Notes: generated by a model not told the origin, from the letters alone. Positions 36,807-46,240 are shown, counted from the stretch's first letter. The stretch: DNA of 64,000 nt from Syntrophomonas wolfei subsp. methylbutyratica (GCF_001570625.1 NZ_BBQT01000006.1:1-64000), one strand, 5' to 3'. Numbers and translations are program-made.

Positions 36807-37271
36807 TTAAATTTCTGGATGCAAGCGGATTATAGTGATCATGTCACGCGGTACTTTATACAGTTCTCCATCAACCTCTACCGCTATGTTTTCACTATCA
36901 AATCCTAACAATATGCCGATTATCCGCTGCGGACCCGGAAATGATTTCCTGGTTTTAATTCTAACCCGGTATCCGGAAAAGCGTTCCCAATCCCGTTCCT
37001 TTTTCAAGACTCGTTCCAAACCCGGAGATGAGACCTCCAGATAATCGTAAGGAATTTCCTGTTCATCAAGGCTCTCTTTTATGGCCCGGTTGGCCTGGCT
37101 ACACATCTCCAAATCAACCCCGCTGTCTTTATCGATAAAAACTCGCAAGAATTGCTCTTTGTTCTCCTTGCGATATTCTATATCAACCAGCTCCAGTTCC
37201 AGTTCATTTAGTCTCTCTTCGACCATTTTTTCTACCCTGGTCAGGAATGCAGCTCTATCTATTAGTCCCAC
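36807..37271 (-). CDS. rimP: Ribosome maturation factor RimP
   Basis: The 154-residue protein helps early assembly of the 30S subunit. The N-terminal alpha/beta domain has ELELVDIEYRKENKEQFLRVFIDKDSGVDLEMC and the signature YDYLEVSSPGLERVLKKERDWERF, followed by an SH3-like C-terminal domain. The GTG start at 37271 directly follows a G-run, leaving poor spacing, so the start is less sure than the rest. It opens the nusA-infB cluster. Confidence 0.93.
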   Translation of the reverse strand: MGLIDRAAFLTRVEKMVEERLNELELELVDIEYRKENKEQFLRVFIDKDSGVDLEMCSQANRAIKESLDEQEIPYDYLEVSSPGLERVLKKERDWERFSGYRVRIKTRKSFPGPQRIIGILLGFDSENIAVEVDGELYKVPRDMITIIRLHPEI

Positions 37272-37306
37272 CCCCCGGTTTTTTTATGATAAGATTGATT
37301 TAACAA

Positions 37307-37333
37307 TAGAAAAAGTGGGCAGGTACCCACTTT
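37307..37333 (-). terminator. Intrinsic terminator after polC
   Basis: AAAGTGGG and CCCACTTT form a stem around six bases (37312-37333), followed on the minus strand by TTTCTATTG. It lies after the heptamer array that follows polC, and ahead of rimP. Confidence 0.75.
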
Positions 37334-37424
37334 GTGGTTAATGGTATTAGTATGCTTGCGATTAGTATAGCATATTCACATAAATCAATTCAAGCTATTT
37401 GGCTTTGTCAAGCGTTTTTTATTA

Positions 37425-37585
37425 CCGTCTTCCGTCTTCCGCCCTCCGTCTTCCGCCCTCCGTCTTCCGTCTTCCGCCCTCCGTCTTCCGCCCTCCGTCT
37501 TCCGTCTTTCGCCCTCCGTCTTCCGTCTTCCGCCCTCCGTCTTCCGCCTTCCGCCCTCCGTCTTCCGTCTTCCGCCTTCCGTTTT
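37425..37585. repeat. 23-unit heptanucleotide array (CCGTCTT/CCGCCCT/CCGCCTT)
   Basis: Twenty-three units in perfect 7-base phase, mostly CCGTCTT and CCGCCCT, with two CCGCCTT, one TCGCCCT and a final CCGTTTT. The polC stop codon (complement CTA, 37587-37589) follows after one base. It is not a CRISPR: there are no spacers. Period and composition recall the short tandemly repeated heptamers known in some cyanobacteria. Confidence 0.95.
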
Positions 37586-37586
37586 G

Positions 37587-40500
37587 CTAGCCAAAGAGAC
37601 TGACCTGGCTGGTTTCCGGAAGATGATTAAAACAATCAAATTTCCGCAAGACCTCCATGGCCGTCTTGTTAAGCCGCGATCTCTGTTGAAAATCTTCCAC
37701 GGAAATAAAACTGCCGCCTTCCCTTGATTCAATTATGCCGTGAGCTGCAGCTGCACCCACATTAGGCAGAGCGGAAAAAGGCAATAATAAGGCATTATCT
37801 ACCACCAGGAATTTACTGGCATCAGATTCATAAATATCCACCGGTTGAAAAGTAAATCCCCGGGCGTACATTTCCATAGCCACTTCCAAGACGGGAAGCA
37901 GCTTTTTATCCTTTTGTGAAGCGGACAAACCGGCTTTTTCAATCTCCTGTATCCTTTTTTTCAAGGCCTCATAACCTTCCAATATAATCTGGGAGTCAAA
38001 ATCCTCCGCCCTGATGCTGAAAAAACTGGCATAGAATGGCAGAGGATAGTAAACCTTGAAATAAGCTATACGAAAAGCCATAGTGACATAAGCCACCGCA
38101 TGGGCTTTGGGGAACATATATTCAATCTTCTGGCAGGAATCTATATACCAGGAAGGCACATTCTGCCCTGCCATCAGCTCACATTCGCCACTATTCAGCC
38201 CATTGCCCTTGCGCACATTCTCCATGATCTTGAAGGCCTGTTTCTTGTCCAAGCCCTTTTGAATCAAATAACTCATTATATCATCCCGGGTACAAATAAC
38301 TTCGCTCAAGCCGGCCGTTCCGTTTTTTATCAGGTTCTGGGCATTATTGAGCCATACATTGGTGCCATGCGAAAGCCCGCTGATCCTGACCAGTTCCGAA
38401 AAGGTGGTCGGCCGGGTAGCCTCAAGCATCTGCCGTACGAAGCGAGTGCCAAACTCGGGAATCCCGTAAGTTCCCACCGTAGAAAGAATATCTGCGGCTT
38501 CCAACCCTAAAGGCTCGACTCCGGAAAAAAGCTTCATAGTTTCCTTTTCATTTAGTTTTATGCTGGAGGCTTTCCTGCCGGTAAGATCCTCCAGTTCCTT
38601 TAGTACGGTGGGGTCGTCATGGCCTAGTATATCCAGCTTGACCAGTTGTTCGCCAATGGCATGATATTCAAAGTGAGTGGTTATTACCCCGGAATCTTTG
38701 TTATCGGCCGGATGCTGCAAGGGGGTGAACTCCAGGATGTCCCGATCCTGAGGAACAACTATTAACCCACCGGGGTGTTGCCCTGTGGTCCTTCTTACCC
38801 CGGTTATTCCTTTAACCAGGCGATTAACTTCAGCATTACTAATGTCTATTTCCTTGTTTTCCATATATTTCTTAACAAAACCATAGGCGGTCTTTTCAGC
38901 AATGGTCGAAATGGTACCGGCCCTATAAACATTTTCTTGACCAAACAATTCCTCCACATACTGGTGGGCGCGGCTCTGGTAATCCCCGGAAAAATTGAGG
39001 TCTATATCCGGCACCTTATCACCTTCAAAACCCAGAAAGGTCTCAAAGGGAATATCAAAACCGTCTTGATGCATTTTGCCTCCACATTCAGGACAAGAGC
39101 GCTCGGGAAGGTCAGCTCCGCAATTGGCGGAACCATCAACTACAAAATCACTGAAGCGGCAGAGCGGGCACAAATAATGGGGGGCCAACGGATTGACTTC
39201 GGTAATACCGGTCAAAAAAGCTACCAGAGAAGAGCCGACCGAACCCCGGGAACCAACAATATACCCGTCCTGATTGGACTTCTCCACCAATTTATGGGCA
39301 ATAAGATAAAGAACACTAAAACCATGGTGGGTAATTGAATTTAATTCCTTCATTATACGGCTCTCCACAATGGTTGGCAGTTCATCTCCATATAAAGAGT
39401 AAGCCTTATCCCAGCTTATCCGGGTAACCTCCTCGGCGGCACTCTCAATCTTGGGGGGATAAAAACCCTCCGGCACCGGCCGTATATCCTCTATCATTTC
39501 CGCTATTAAGGCAGGATTATGGATTACTACCGCCCGGGCCTCTTCTTCACTTAAATAATCCATTTCCGCCAGCATTTCATCGGTACTGCGAAAATAAAGA
39601 GGGGCCTGGCTTTCAGCATCTTCATAGCCCTGTCCCGCTTGAATAATCCGCCGGAAGATTTCGTGATGAGGGTCGAGAAAATGAACATCACCGGTAGCTG
39701 CAACCGGTTTCTGGAATTTCTGACCCAGGCGGATAATCCTGCGGTTTATCTCCTGTAATTCTTCCCGGGACTTAACACTGCCTTCCTTCACCAGAAAATC
39801 ATTATTATCCAGGGGTTGTATTTCCAGGTAGTCATAAAAACCGGCTATTTCTTCAATCTCTTTCTCCTTTGCCCCCCTTACCATAGCTCGAAAAAGCTCC
39901 CCTGCTTCACAGGCACTGCCCAGAAGAAGTCCTTCCCGCTTCTTGATTAATTCCTGGCGGGGTATTTTAGGATATCGGTAAAAATAATCCATATAAGATA
40001 TGCTGACCAGGTGATAGAGATTCTTTAAGCCATTTTGATTTAAGGCGAGCAATACAATATGATAAGGTCGTTCCTTTTTGTCCTCTTCGACCAAATAAGC
40101 TTCTACACCATATATAACCTTTATTTTATATTTTTTCGCTGCCTGGTAGGCTTCGGGAAAGGCCTGTATAGAGCCGTGATCAGTGAGAGCAATGGCTGGA
40201 TGCTGCCATTCCGCAGCCCTTTTAATTAGCTTGCTTACCTCGGTCAGACCATCCATAGCACTCATCTTGCTATGAGCATGAAGTTCGATTCTTTTTTCCG
40301 TGGCCGTATCTTTTCTTTCCGGTTTTTCCAAATGGACAAAGGCATCTATAAACAACACCGCTTCTTTTACATAATTATCATAGCGTATACTTCCGCATAG
40401 CTTTATCCAATCACCGAGCTTAATCTTGTCATCCTCCACTTTGTCCAGGAATAGTTTGGCAACGATACTATTACTGTAATCACTTATATAATAAGCAGCG

Positions 40501-41228
40501 ACAATACTGTTGTCTTTTAGACTGTTAATCTCCTTATGCCATACCTCACCTTCAATTACCGCATTCTTCATACCCTCTTGCAACTCGGAGATTTTAATAA
40601 TCCCACTGTTCTCCAGTAATTTTATCCCTCCGCTATTTCTTGACGAGTAGCGCTTTTTTCTCCCCTTAAACTCAGTATCTCCCGCCAGGACTTCTATCTT
40701 TTGCCCGGCCAGCAGATAGTAGTTGTCAGGAACATTATCTTCGTTATTCTCAGTACATATGGCCCTCACCACAACGCGCAGGGCATATTCCTGTCCTATC
40801 CAGCGGGAAAGCCGGTTGCAGCTTTCCTTCTCAAGCAGCTTATTAAAAACATTCCTATCCTGAACCAACATATCTATGCGATTCTCGTTAAAACGCCATC
40901 CCAGTGAGGCAAAATCTGCCTGGTCGGACAGGAAAACCTCTGATAAGACTTCATTCTGTCGTAATCGCAGTATATTTTCCATTTGCCGGCCAAAATCTGC
41001 TAGCCGGGGTATTATCTCCAGTTCGTTTAGAAAAGGCAGGGAATCTTTAAGCTTAACGATGCTTTGCTGAAGAATATGAGCAGGCAACGGTTCCATTATC
41101 GCAACATATATTTTCCACTTCTTATTACTGCGAAAAACCTCCAGTTTCTCAACATAAGAATCTTTCCAATACTTGCTCAATGAATCATTAAAATTAGAAA
41201 TAAAACTATAAAAATCGCCGTTTATCAT
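37587..41228 (-). CDS. polC: DNA polymerase III PolC-type alpha subunit, apparently lacking the exonuclease domain
   Basis: The 1213-residue replicative polymerase has an N-terminal region and OB fold (to about 300), a PHP domain with HAHSKMSAMDG (His317/His319) and ALTDHGSI, zinc-binding Cys pairs (CPLC, ERSCPECGG), catalytic PDIDLNF (Asp741/Asp743), palm/fingers and a C-terminal clamp-binding QVSLFG. Typical PolC is about 1430 residues because a DEDD proofreading exonuclease is inserted in the PHP domain after YGVEAYLV; here YGVEAYLV (373-380) runs directly into EEDKKERPYHIVLLA. No exonuclease motif (FDxETTG) is present, yet the frame is intact. GGGAGAA precedes the ATG. Confidence 0.95.
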   Translation of the reverse strand: MINGDFYSFISNFNDSLSKYWKDSYVEKLEVFRSNKKWKIYVAIMEPLPAHILQQSIVKLKDSLPFLNELEIIPRLADFGRQMENILRLRQNEVLSEVFLSDQADFASLGWRFNENRIDMLVQDRNVFNKLLEKESCNRLSRWIGQEYALRVVVRAICTENNEDNVPDNYYLLAGQKIEVLAGDTEFKGRKKRYSSRNSGGIKLLENSGIIKISELQEGMKNAVIEGEVWHKEINSLKDNSIVAAYYISDYSNSIVAKLFLDKVEDDKIKLGDWIKLCGSIRYDNYVKEAVLFIDAFVHLEKPERKDTATEKRIELHAHSKMSAMDGLTEVSKLIKRAAEWQHPAIALTDHGSIQAFPEAYQAAKKYKIKVIYGVEAYLVEEDKKERPYHIVLLALNQNGLKNLYHLVSISYMDYFYRYPKIPRQELIKKREGLLLGSACEAGELFRAMVRGAKEKEIEEIAGFYDYLEIQPLDNNDFLVKEGSVKSREELQEINRRIIRLGQKFQKPVAATGDVHFLDPHHEIFRRIIQAGQGYEDAESQAPLYFRSTDEMLAEMDYLSEEEARAVVIHNPALIAEMIEDIRPVPEGFYPPKIESAAEEVTRISWDKAYSLYGDELPTIVESRIMKELNSITHHGFSVLYLIAHKLVEKSNQDGYIVGSRGSVGSSLVAFLTGITEVNPLAPHYLCPLCRFSDFVVDGSANCGADLPERSCPECGGKMHQDGFDIPFETFLGFEGDKVPDIDLNFSGDYQSRAHQYVEELFGQENVYRAGTISTIAEKTAYGFVKKYMENKEIDISNAEVNRLVKGITGVRRTTGQHPGGLIVVPQDRDILEFTPLQHPADNKDSGVITTHFEYHAIGEQLVKLDILGHDDPTVLKELEDLTGRKASSIKLNEKETMKLFSGVEPLGLEAADILSTVGTYGIPEFGTRFVRQMLEATRPTTFSELVRISGLSHGTNVWLNNAQNLIKNGTAGLSEVICTRDDIMSYLIQKGLDKKQAFKIMENVRKGNGLNSGECELMAGQNVPSWYIDSCQKIEYMFPKAHAVAYVTMAFRIAYFKVYYPLPFYASFFSIRAEDFDSQIILEGYEALKKRIQEIEKAGLSASQKDKKLLPVLEVAMEMYARGFTFQPVDIYESDASKFLVVDNALLLPFSALPNVGAAAAHGIIESREGGSFISVEDFQQRSRLNKTAMEVLRKFDCFNHLPETSQVSLFG

Positions 41229-41247
41229 TCTATTCTCCCACTCTTAC

Positions 41248-41913
41248 CTAGCCCAGGCGGTCAATACTGCGTAATCCCTTGATGATGGACAACTCCTGTA
41301 TTACTTCCTCGATAGACAAGTTGGGTGGCAGTTGCAGCAGTAATTCAATTTCCAGGCTGTCTCCTTCGTCTATTCGGGTCAATTGAATATTCTTTATTAA
41401 AACACAGAGATCACCCAGTATTGAGCCTATGCTTCCCACCTGTCCGGGCCGATCATCCACTACCATAACCAATCCCTTGTAATCACGCATTCCCATAATT
41501 TTTTCTTCAAATTTAACAAAATAAATCAATACAAAAAGAATCAGAACTGTAGCAGCCACAGCAGGAATATACAAACCTGAACCTACGGCCAGTCCTATAC
41601 AAGCTACCGCCCACAATCCGGCGGCAGTAGTCAGGCCACGGACTGTGGCACCTTCTCTGATGATGGTACCTGCTCCCAGAAAACCGATTCCGCTCACCAC
41701 CTGGGCGGCAATCCGACCAGGATCAGCGTTTACCGTATGATAATACTGCAGGTAGATATCAATAGATACAATCATGGCCAAAGCCGAACCTACACATACC
41801 AGGGTGTAGGTCCTGAGCCCGGCAGGCCGGTTCAGGCTCTCTCTCTCCAGGCCTATCAAAGCCCCGAGAATACTGGCCAGAGCAAGCTTGAACACTATTT
41901 CATAAATTCCCAT
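41248..41913 (-). CDS. MgtC/SapB-family protein with ACT-like C-terminus
   Basis: The 221-residue protein has an MgtC membrane domain of four to five segments (IGLERESLNRPAGLRTYTLVCVG, DPGRIAAQVVSGIGFLGAGTI) and a soluble C-terminal part (MRDYKGLVMVVDDRPGQVGSIGSILG) of ACT-like design that may sense a ligand. It is longer than the paralogue at 15604-16068. GGAGTG lies before the ATG. It lies upstream of polC in the same direction, with 19 bases between them, so it may be cotranscribed. The transported or sensed substrate is unknown. Confidence 0.88.
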   Translation of the reverse strand: MGIYEIVFKLALASILGALIGLERESLNRPAGLRTYTLVCVGSALAMIVSIDIYLQYYHTVNADPGRIAAQVVSGIGFLGAGTIIREGATVRGLTTAAGLWAVACIGLAVGSGLYIPAVAATVLILFVLIYFVKFEEKIMGMRDYKGLVMVVDDRPGQVGSIGSILGDLCVLIKNIQLTRIDEGDSLEIELLLQLPPNLSIEEVIQELSIIKGLRSIDRLG

Positions 41914-41981
41914 ACTTTCACTCCAAAATTTCAGCTATCAACAGTGTAAAGGGACAATGTTTTTGGTATTACTTTAATCTT

Positions 41982-42258
41982 GACTATTCTGCAAAATTCC
42001 TTTTGATATAAGGATTGCATAAATATACAAGCGAGCGTTGGCGAAGCATGGATGCTTCACCCGGCGAAGGCGAGCAGGCGAAAGGGGGCGAGCGGCAGGA
42101 CGTCGCGAGCGCGCGGCACCCTTCGGGTACTCCTAGTGCTCCCTTCGGTCGCTATTAAGGTTGCCGGCCATGGATGGGAGGTCCGCGCGGTACCCCTTGA
42201 GCCGCGAGACAAGCCGCAGGTGTTGCCCATGCGTAGACTGCGAGCAGTATATTTATAT
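41982..42258 (+). mobile_element. MITE-like element, copy D (right end lost, extra module)
   Basis: The left end GACTATTCTGCAAAATTCC, TTGCATAAATATAC and the GC-rich core match the element. The right arm stops at ATATTTATA (about 42258), so the terminal part is missing and no target duplication can be read. A module lies at 42117-42164, here to the right of the GC-rich core, unlike in copy B. Confidence 0.75.
42117..42164 (+). repeat. Nested UUCG-hairpin module, in MITE copy D
   Basis: It contains ACCCTTCGGGT, then CTCCCTTCGGTCG and CTATTAAGGTTGC. It is the same type as 13292-13345 but inserted after the GTCGCGAGCGCG segment of the core instead of before it. Confidence 0.7.
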
Positions 42259-42290
42259 TTCCTTCTTGCGATTACATCAAGGCTTCCTCA

Positions 42291-44003
42291 CTACTTAGAC
42301 ATTTCCTTCAGCATAAGCTTCACCCTGCTGCTAACCGCGTCCAGCGGAACCAGTTCCACATCCTTAGCGGTTCTTTTCTTGATTTCCACCTGCTTTTCCT
42401 GCAGTGAGCGAGGGCCAATAGTAATCCTCAGCGGGATCCCAATGAGATCGGCATCCTTGAACTTTACACCCGCTCTTTCATCCCGGTCATCAATAATAGT
42501 CTCCAATCCCTCTTGTTTAAACTCTTCATAAAGTGACCAGGCCGCCTGCATCTGTTCCTCATTTTTACTGTTGACCGGAACAATAATAACTTCAAAGGGG
42601 GCAATGGGGAGCGGCCAGACAATACCATTTTCATCGGCACCCTGTTCGGCTGCCGCTGCCATGGTGCGGGAGATGCCGATTCCATAGCAACCCATAACCA
42701 TAGGCTTCTCCCGTCCCTTCTGATCCAGATAATTGGCTTCCAGAACCTCAGAATACTTGGTGCCCAGCTTAAATATATGTCCTACCTCAATCCCCCGCAT
42801 GCTGTATAAAGGAGCTGAACAAACCGGACAGCTGTCACCCGTCACAGCATTGCGAATATCGTTGATGCCTGCCGGCGTAAAATCTCTTCCCAGATTTACA
42901 TTAATGAAATGGTAGTCATCTTCATTGGCCCCACAGGCAAAATTCTTCATCTGACTGACTTCCAGGTCGATATAAGTTTTCAAAGGCAGTCCCACCGGAC
43001 CCAGCGAGCCGAAACCGGCACCACAAAGCTGTTTTACCGCAGCCTCATCCGCCATAAACAATTGATTGCAGCCCAGCACATTCTTGAATTTGATTTCGTT
43101 TAGCTCGCGATCCCCTCGTACTAATGCTGCCACCAGCTCTTCATCCGCATAATAAATCAAGGTCTTTATCTGTTTTTCTTTGGGAATATTCATATAATCA
43201 AGCAGGTCCTGTATGGTTCTCTGTCCCGGGGTATGGACCTTTTCCCGCTCCAACTGCTCTTCTTCCGCAGCCTTTGGTTCCTCCAGGGAACAAACCGCCT
43301 TTTCCGTATTGGCTCCATAATCGCAGTTTTCGCAGTATACTATCTCCGCTTCGCCGTTTTCCGCCAGAACCATGAATTCATGGCTTTCATTCCCGCCTAT
43401 AGCCCCGCTGTCAGCCTCCACTACCCGGTACTGCAGTTTCAATCTCTGGAATATGCGATTATAAGCCTCGTACATTTTGTGATAGGAAACATCCAGCCCT
43501 TCTTCATCGATATCAAAGGAGTAGAGGTCTTTCATGATAAATTCCCTCCCGCGCATTAAGCCGAAACGGGGCCTAATTTCATCCCGGTATTTGTTCTGTA
43601 TCTGGTAAAGCAGCAAAGGCAGGTGACGGTAGGAATGAACATCGGCATCCACCAGAGTAGTAATTATTTCTTCGTGAGTCGGTCCCAGGGCAAAATCGCG
43701 ATTATGCCGGTCTTTTAGCCGAAACATTTCATCGCCATAAACCTCCCAACGGCCTGATTTCTTCCACAGTTCCGCCGGTTGGACTATAGGCAGAATTACT
43801 TCTTGCCCCCCGGCCCGGTCCATTTCTTCCCGGACAATATTCATTATCTTTTTGAGAACCCGGCTGGCCAAAGGCAAATAGCTATAAACACCTGCAGTGG
43901 CCTTTCTTATAAAGCCGGCTCTCAACAGCAACTGGTGACTCAAGACTTCAGCCTCGCTGGGCACCTCCCGCAAAGTGGGAAAGAATAATTCTGAAGCTTT
44001 CAA
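42291..44003 (-). CDS. proS: Prolyl-tRNA synthetase
   Basis: This class II synthetase attaches proline to tRNA-Pro. TTG at 44003 gives the usual opening KASELFFPTLREVPSEAEVL, 9 bases after GGGGG, making 570 residues; the TTG at 44012 touches the G-run. Motif 2 is seen as LGPTHEEIITTLV with RPRFGLMRGREFIMKDLYSFD; the inserted YbaK-like editing domain lies in the middle (around residues 230-400), and motif 3 as GIGISRTMAAAAEQ. It is the bacterial type with editing insert. It follows ispG in the same direction. Confidence 0.95.
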   Translation of the reverse strand: MKASELFFPTLREVPSEAEVLSHQLLLRAGFIRKATAGVYSYLPLASRVLKKIMNIVREEMDRAGGQEVILPIVQPAELWKKSGRWEVYGDEMFRLKDRHNRDFALGPTHEEIITTLVDADVHSYRHLPLLLYQIQNKYRDEIRPRFGLMRGREFIMKDLYSFDIDEEGLDVSYHKMYEAYNRIFQRLKLQYRVVEADSGAIGGNESHEFMVLAENGEAEIVYCENCDYGANTEKAVCSLEEPKAAEEEQLEREKVHTPGQRTIQDLLDYMNIPKEKQIKTLIYYADEELVAALVRGDRELNEIKFKNVLGCNQLFMADEAAVKQLCGAGFGSLGPVGLPLKTYIDLEVSQMKNFACGANEDDYHFINVNLGRDFTPAGINDIRNAVTGDSCPVCSAPLYSMRGIEVGHIFKLGTKYSEVLEANYLDQKGREKPMVMGCYGIGISRTMAAAAEQGADENGIVWPLPIAPFEVIIVPVNSKNEEQMQAAWSLYEEFKQEGLETIIDDRDERAGVKFKDADLIGIPLRITIGPRSLQEKQVEIKKRTAKDVELVPLDAVSSRVKLMLKEMSK

Positions 44004-44017
44004 GAGTTCCAACCCCC

Positions 44018-45073
44018 TTACTTTTTACTGCTATCCTCGATTTCCCGCAAAAGCACTGCCACCAGCTCGCTTTCCGGTACTTTTTTAATTATCTCACCGT
44101 TCTTGAATAATAAACCAAATCCCCGTCCTCCGGCAATACCAAGATCAGCCTCCCTGGCTTCCCCCGGTCCATTGACCACACAACCCATAACCGCCACCTT
44201 CAAATTTTGCTGGTAATGCCTGATTTTCCTGTCCACCTCTTCGGCAGTTTCTATCAAGTCAATCTCACAGCGGCCGCAACTGGGGCAGGAAATCAGTTCA
44301 ATTCCCCGCCGGCGCAAGCCCAAACTGCGTAATATTTCATAGGCTGCCCATACCTCATCCACCGGATCTGCAGTCAAGGAAACCCTTATGGTATCTCCAA
44401 TCCCTTCGTATAAAAGCATTCCTATTCCCAGAGCCGACTTGATCAAAGCACGATCCTTGGTGCCAGCTTCAGTAATTCCCACATGCAAGGGATAATCAAC
44501 TTCTGCGGCCAGCAGGCGGTAGGCTTCCACCGTCAGCATAACCGAGGAGGCTTTCAATGACAGCTTTATTTCATGGAAGTCCATATCTTCCAAAAGCTTT
44601 ACATTTTCCAGGGCGCTTTCCACCATGGCCGGGGCCGAGATTCCGCCGAATTTCTCCAAGATCCTTTTGTCCAAAGAGCCGGCATTAACCCCGATTCTTA
44701 TGGGCGTTTTTTTCTCCGAGCAAGCCTTCACTACTTCACGCAGCTTCTTCTCTTCCCCTATATTGCCCGGGTTTATCCGCAAGCCATCGGCTCCAGCCTC
44801 CAGGCTTTTCAAGGCCAGGCGATGATCAAAATGGATATCGGCAATCAAGGGAATATTTATCTTCTTTTTGATGCGGGCAAGCGCCCGGGCGGCTTCCTCA
44901 TCAACCACCGCCACCCGTACCAGTTCACAGCCGGCGGCTTCCATCTGCTGAATCTGTTTTACAGTCCTTTCAATATCACGGGTATCGGTGCTAGTCATTG
45001 ATTGCACAACCACCGGGTGCTCTCCCCCGACCGGGACTGTTCCCACTTTGATTACCCTGCTTTTATGACGCAT
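44018..45073 (-). CDS. ispG: 4-hydroxy-3-methylbut-2-enyl diphosphate synthase
   Basis: The 351-residue iron-sulfur enzyme of the MEP isoprenoid pathway makes HMBPP. A TIM-barrel part (GGEHPVVVQSMTSTDT, DIHFDHRLAL) precedes the ferredoxin-like part, whose three Cys ligands are in CPSCGRCEIDL and VMGCVVNGPGEA. ATG at 45073 is chosen since GAGGATAAAGGGT precedes it; the frame is open to 45094. It lies after rseP by five bases and before proS. With dxr three genes away, MEP-pathway genes are clustered. Confidence 0.95.
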   Translation of the reverse strand: MRHKSRVIKVGTVPVGGEHPVVVQSMTSTDTRDIERTVKQIQQMEAAGCELVRVAVVDEEAARALARIKKKINIPLIADIHFDHRLALKSLEAGADGLRINPGNIGEEKKLREVVKACSEKKTPIRIGVNAGSLDKRILEKFGGISAPAMVESALENVKLLEDMDFHEIKLSLKASSVMLTVEAYRLLAAEVDYPLHVGITEAGTKDRALIKSALGIGMLLYEGIGDTIRVSLTADPVDEVWAAYEILRSLGLRRRGIELISCPSCGRCEIDLIETAEEVDRKIRHYQQNLKVAVMGCVVNGPGEAREADLGIAGGRGFGLLFKNGEIIKKVPESELVAVLLREIEDSSKK

Positions 45074-45078
45074 ACCCT

Positions 45079-46110
45079 TTATCCTCGTATCCATCTTACA
45101 ATATCATTAAAAGTCACTATTATCATTAAACCAATCAGAAAAAGAAAACCTATCCAGTTAAGAAAACCTTCCTTTTCCGGGTCCAGAGGCTTCTTGCGTA
45201 TGGCCTCCACCACGGCGAATACAATTTTACTGCCATCCAGGGCTGGAATAGGCAAGAGGTTCATAATTCCCAGGTTAATGCTTAAGAAAGCCGTAAAATT
45301 AAGCAGGAATATTATACCCATCTGGGCAAACTCACCCACCAGATGGGTTATTCCCACCGGACCGGCCAAATCTCCCATGGAAGCACCACCGCTTATTAGA
45401 ATTCCCAAAGCGGAAAAGAGCAAAAGAGTAAGTTCGTAGGTTTGTTTCAGCCCCAGTTCCATGGATTTTATAATCCCCTGTTTCTCATAAACCACCCGGT
45501 TAAGAACACCAATGCCCATGTTGCCGGAAGAATCAAGTTTTACCGGCGAAACCTCCAGGCTTAGCCGTTGCTGCTTTCGCTCCAACTGCAGCTCCAAGGG
45601 CTGGCCGCTGCTGCGGGAGGTCTGCCGGTTAAAATCAGCCCAGCTGTTGACGGCAATACCGTTCACCGAAACTACCCTGTCACCGGCCTTGATACCTGCC
45701 AGCTCCGCCGGTTTCCCCTTGATTACCGTTCCAATTACCGGCTCGTTGGAACTATGGGGGAGGCCGATCACACTATAGCTGAAAACAAAAATCAGCAGGG
45801 CCAGAACAAAGTTCATAAAAGGCCCGGCAAAGGAAACCCGAATCTTTTCCAGAGGAGTCCTATGGCTGAAACCATTGGGTTCTTCGGGATCACCAGGCTC
45901 TTCCCCGGCCATGCGCACAAAGCCTCCTAAAGGAATCAAACGCAGAGAATAAATTACCCCATTTCTTTTCCAGGAGAATACTTTGGGGCCAAAGCCGATA
46001 GCAAACTCGTAAACCGGTATGCCAATCCGGCGGGCCGTTATAAAATGACCCCATTCATGGGCCAGAATCAGCAACGCGATAATCAATAGAGTAATAAGAA
46101 TAGTGTTCAT
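45079..46110 (-). CDS. rseP: RIP site-2 metalloprotease RseP/RasP
   Basis: The 343-residue membrane zinc protease cuts substrates within the membrane. HEWGH (18-22) lies in the first membrane segment and the third metal ligand in NLLPIPALDGSKI near the C-terminus; a PDZ domain (AGIKAGDRVVSVNGI) sits between. In Bacillus the orthologue RasP cleaves anti-sigma factors and signal-peptide remnants. GGAGGCTTGC precedes the ATG. It follows dxr after a 465-base gap filled with a MITE and heptamers. Confidence 0.95.
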   Translation of the reverse strand: MNTILITLLIIALLILAHEWGHFITARRIGIPVYEFAIGFGPKVFSWKRNGVIYSLRLIPLGGFVRMAGEEPGDPEEPNGFSHRTPLEKIRVSFAGPFMNFVLALLIFVFSYSVIGLPHSSNEPVIGTVIKGKPAELAGIKAGDRVVSVNGIAVNSWADFNRQTSRSSGQPLELQLERKQQRLSLEVSPVKLDSSGNMGIGVLNRVVYEKQGIIKSMELGLKQTYELTLLLFSALGILISGGASMGDLAGPVGITHLVGEFAQMGIIFLLNFTAFLSINLGIMNLLPIPALDGSKIVFAVVEAIRKKPLDPEKEGFLNWIGFLFLIGLMIIVTFNDIVRWIRG

Positions 46111-46240
46111 GCAAGCCTCCTAAAAGCTATTTCGAGATTTATGATTTAACGATTGTTGAACAATTACCAAGGGCTTGAATATTGATTCCACTGCAAAAAG
46201 TAATAATTATACATTAGCTTGCATAAATATTCCGCTTGCA

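Noticed and set aside
37425-37585. Possible CRISPR array
   Set aside because: Units are seven bases with no spacers, and no cas genes are in the window.
37334-37603. Leu/Pro/Ser-rich open frames on both strands over the heptamer array
   Set aside because: A 7-base repeat gives open frames by chance in several phases. No starts, ribosome-binding sites or neighbours support them.
37587-41228. Frameshift or deletion artefact as the cause of the short PolC
   Set aside because: The reading frame is continuous across the site, flanking PHP motifs are intact and join naturally, and the C-terminal clamp motif is in place. An in-frame loss remains an evolutionary possibility, not an assembly error I can show.
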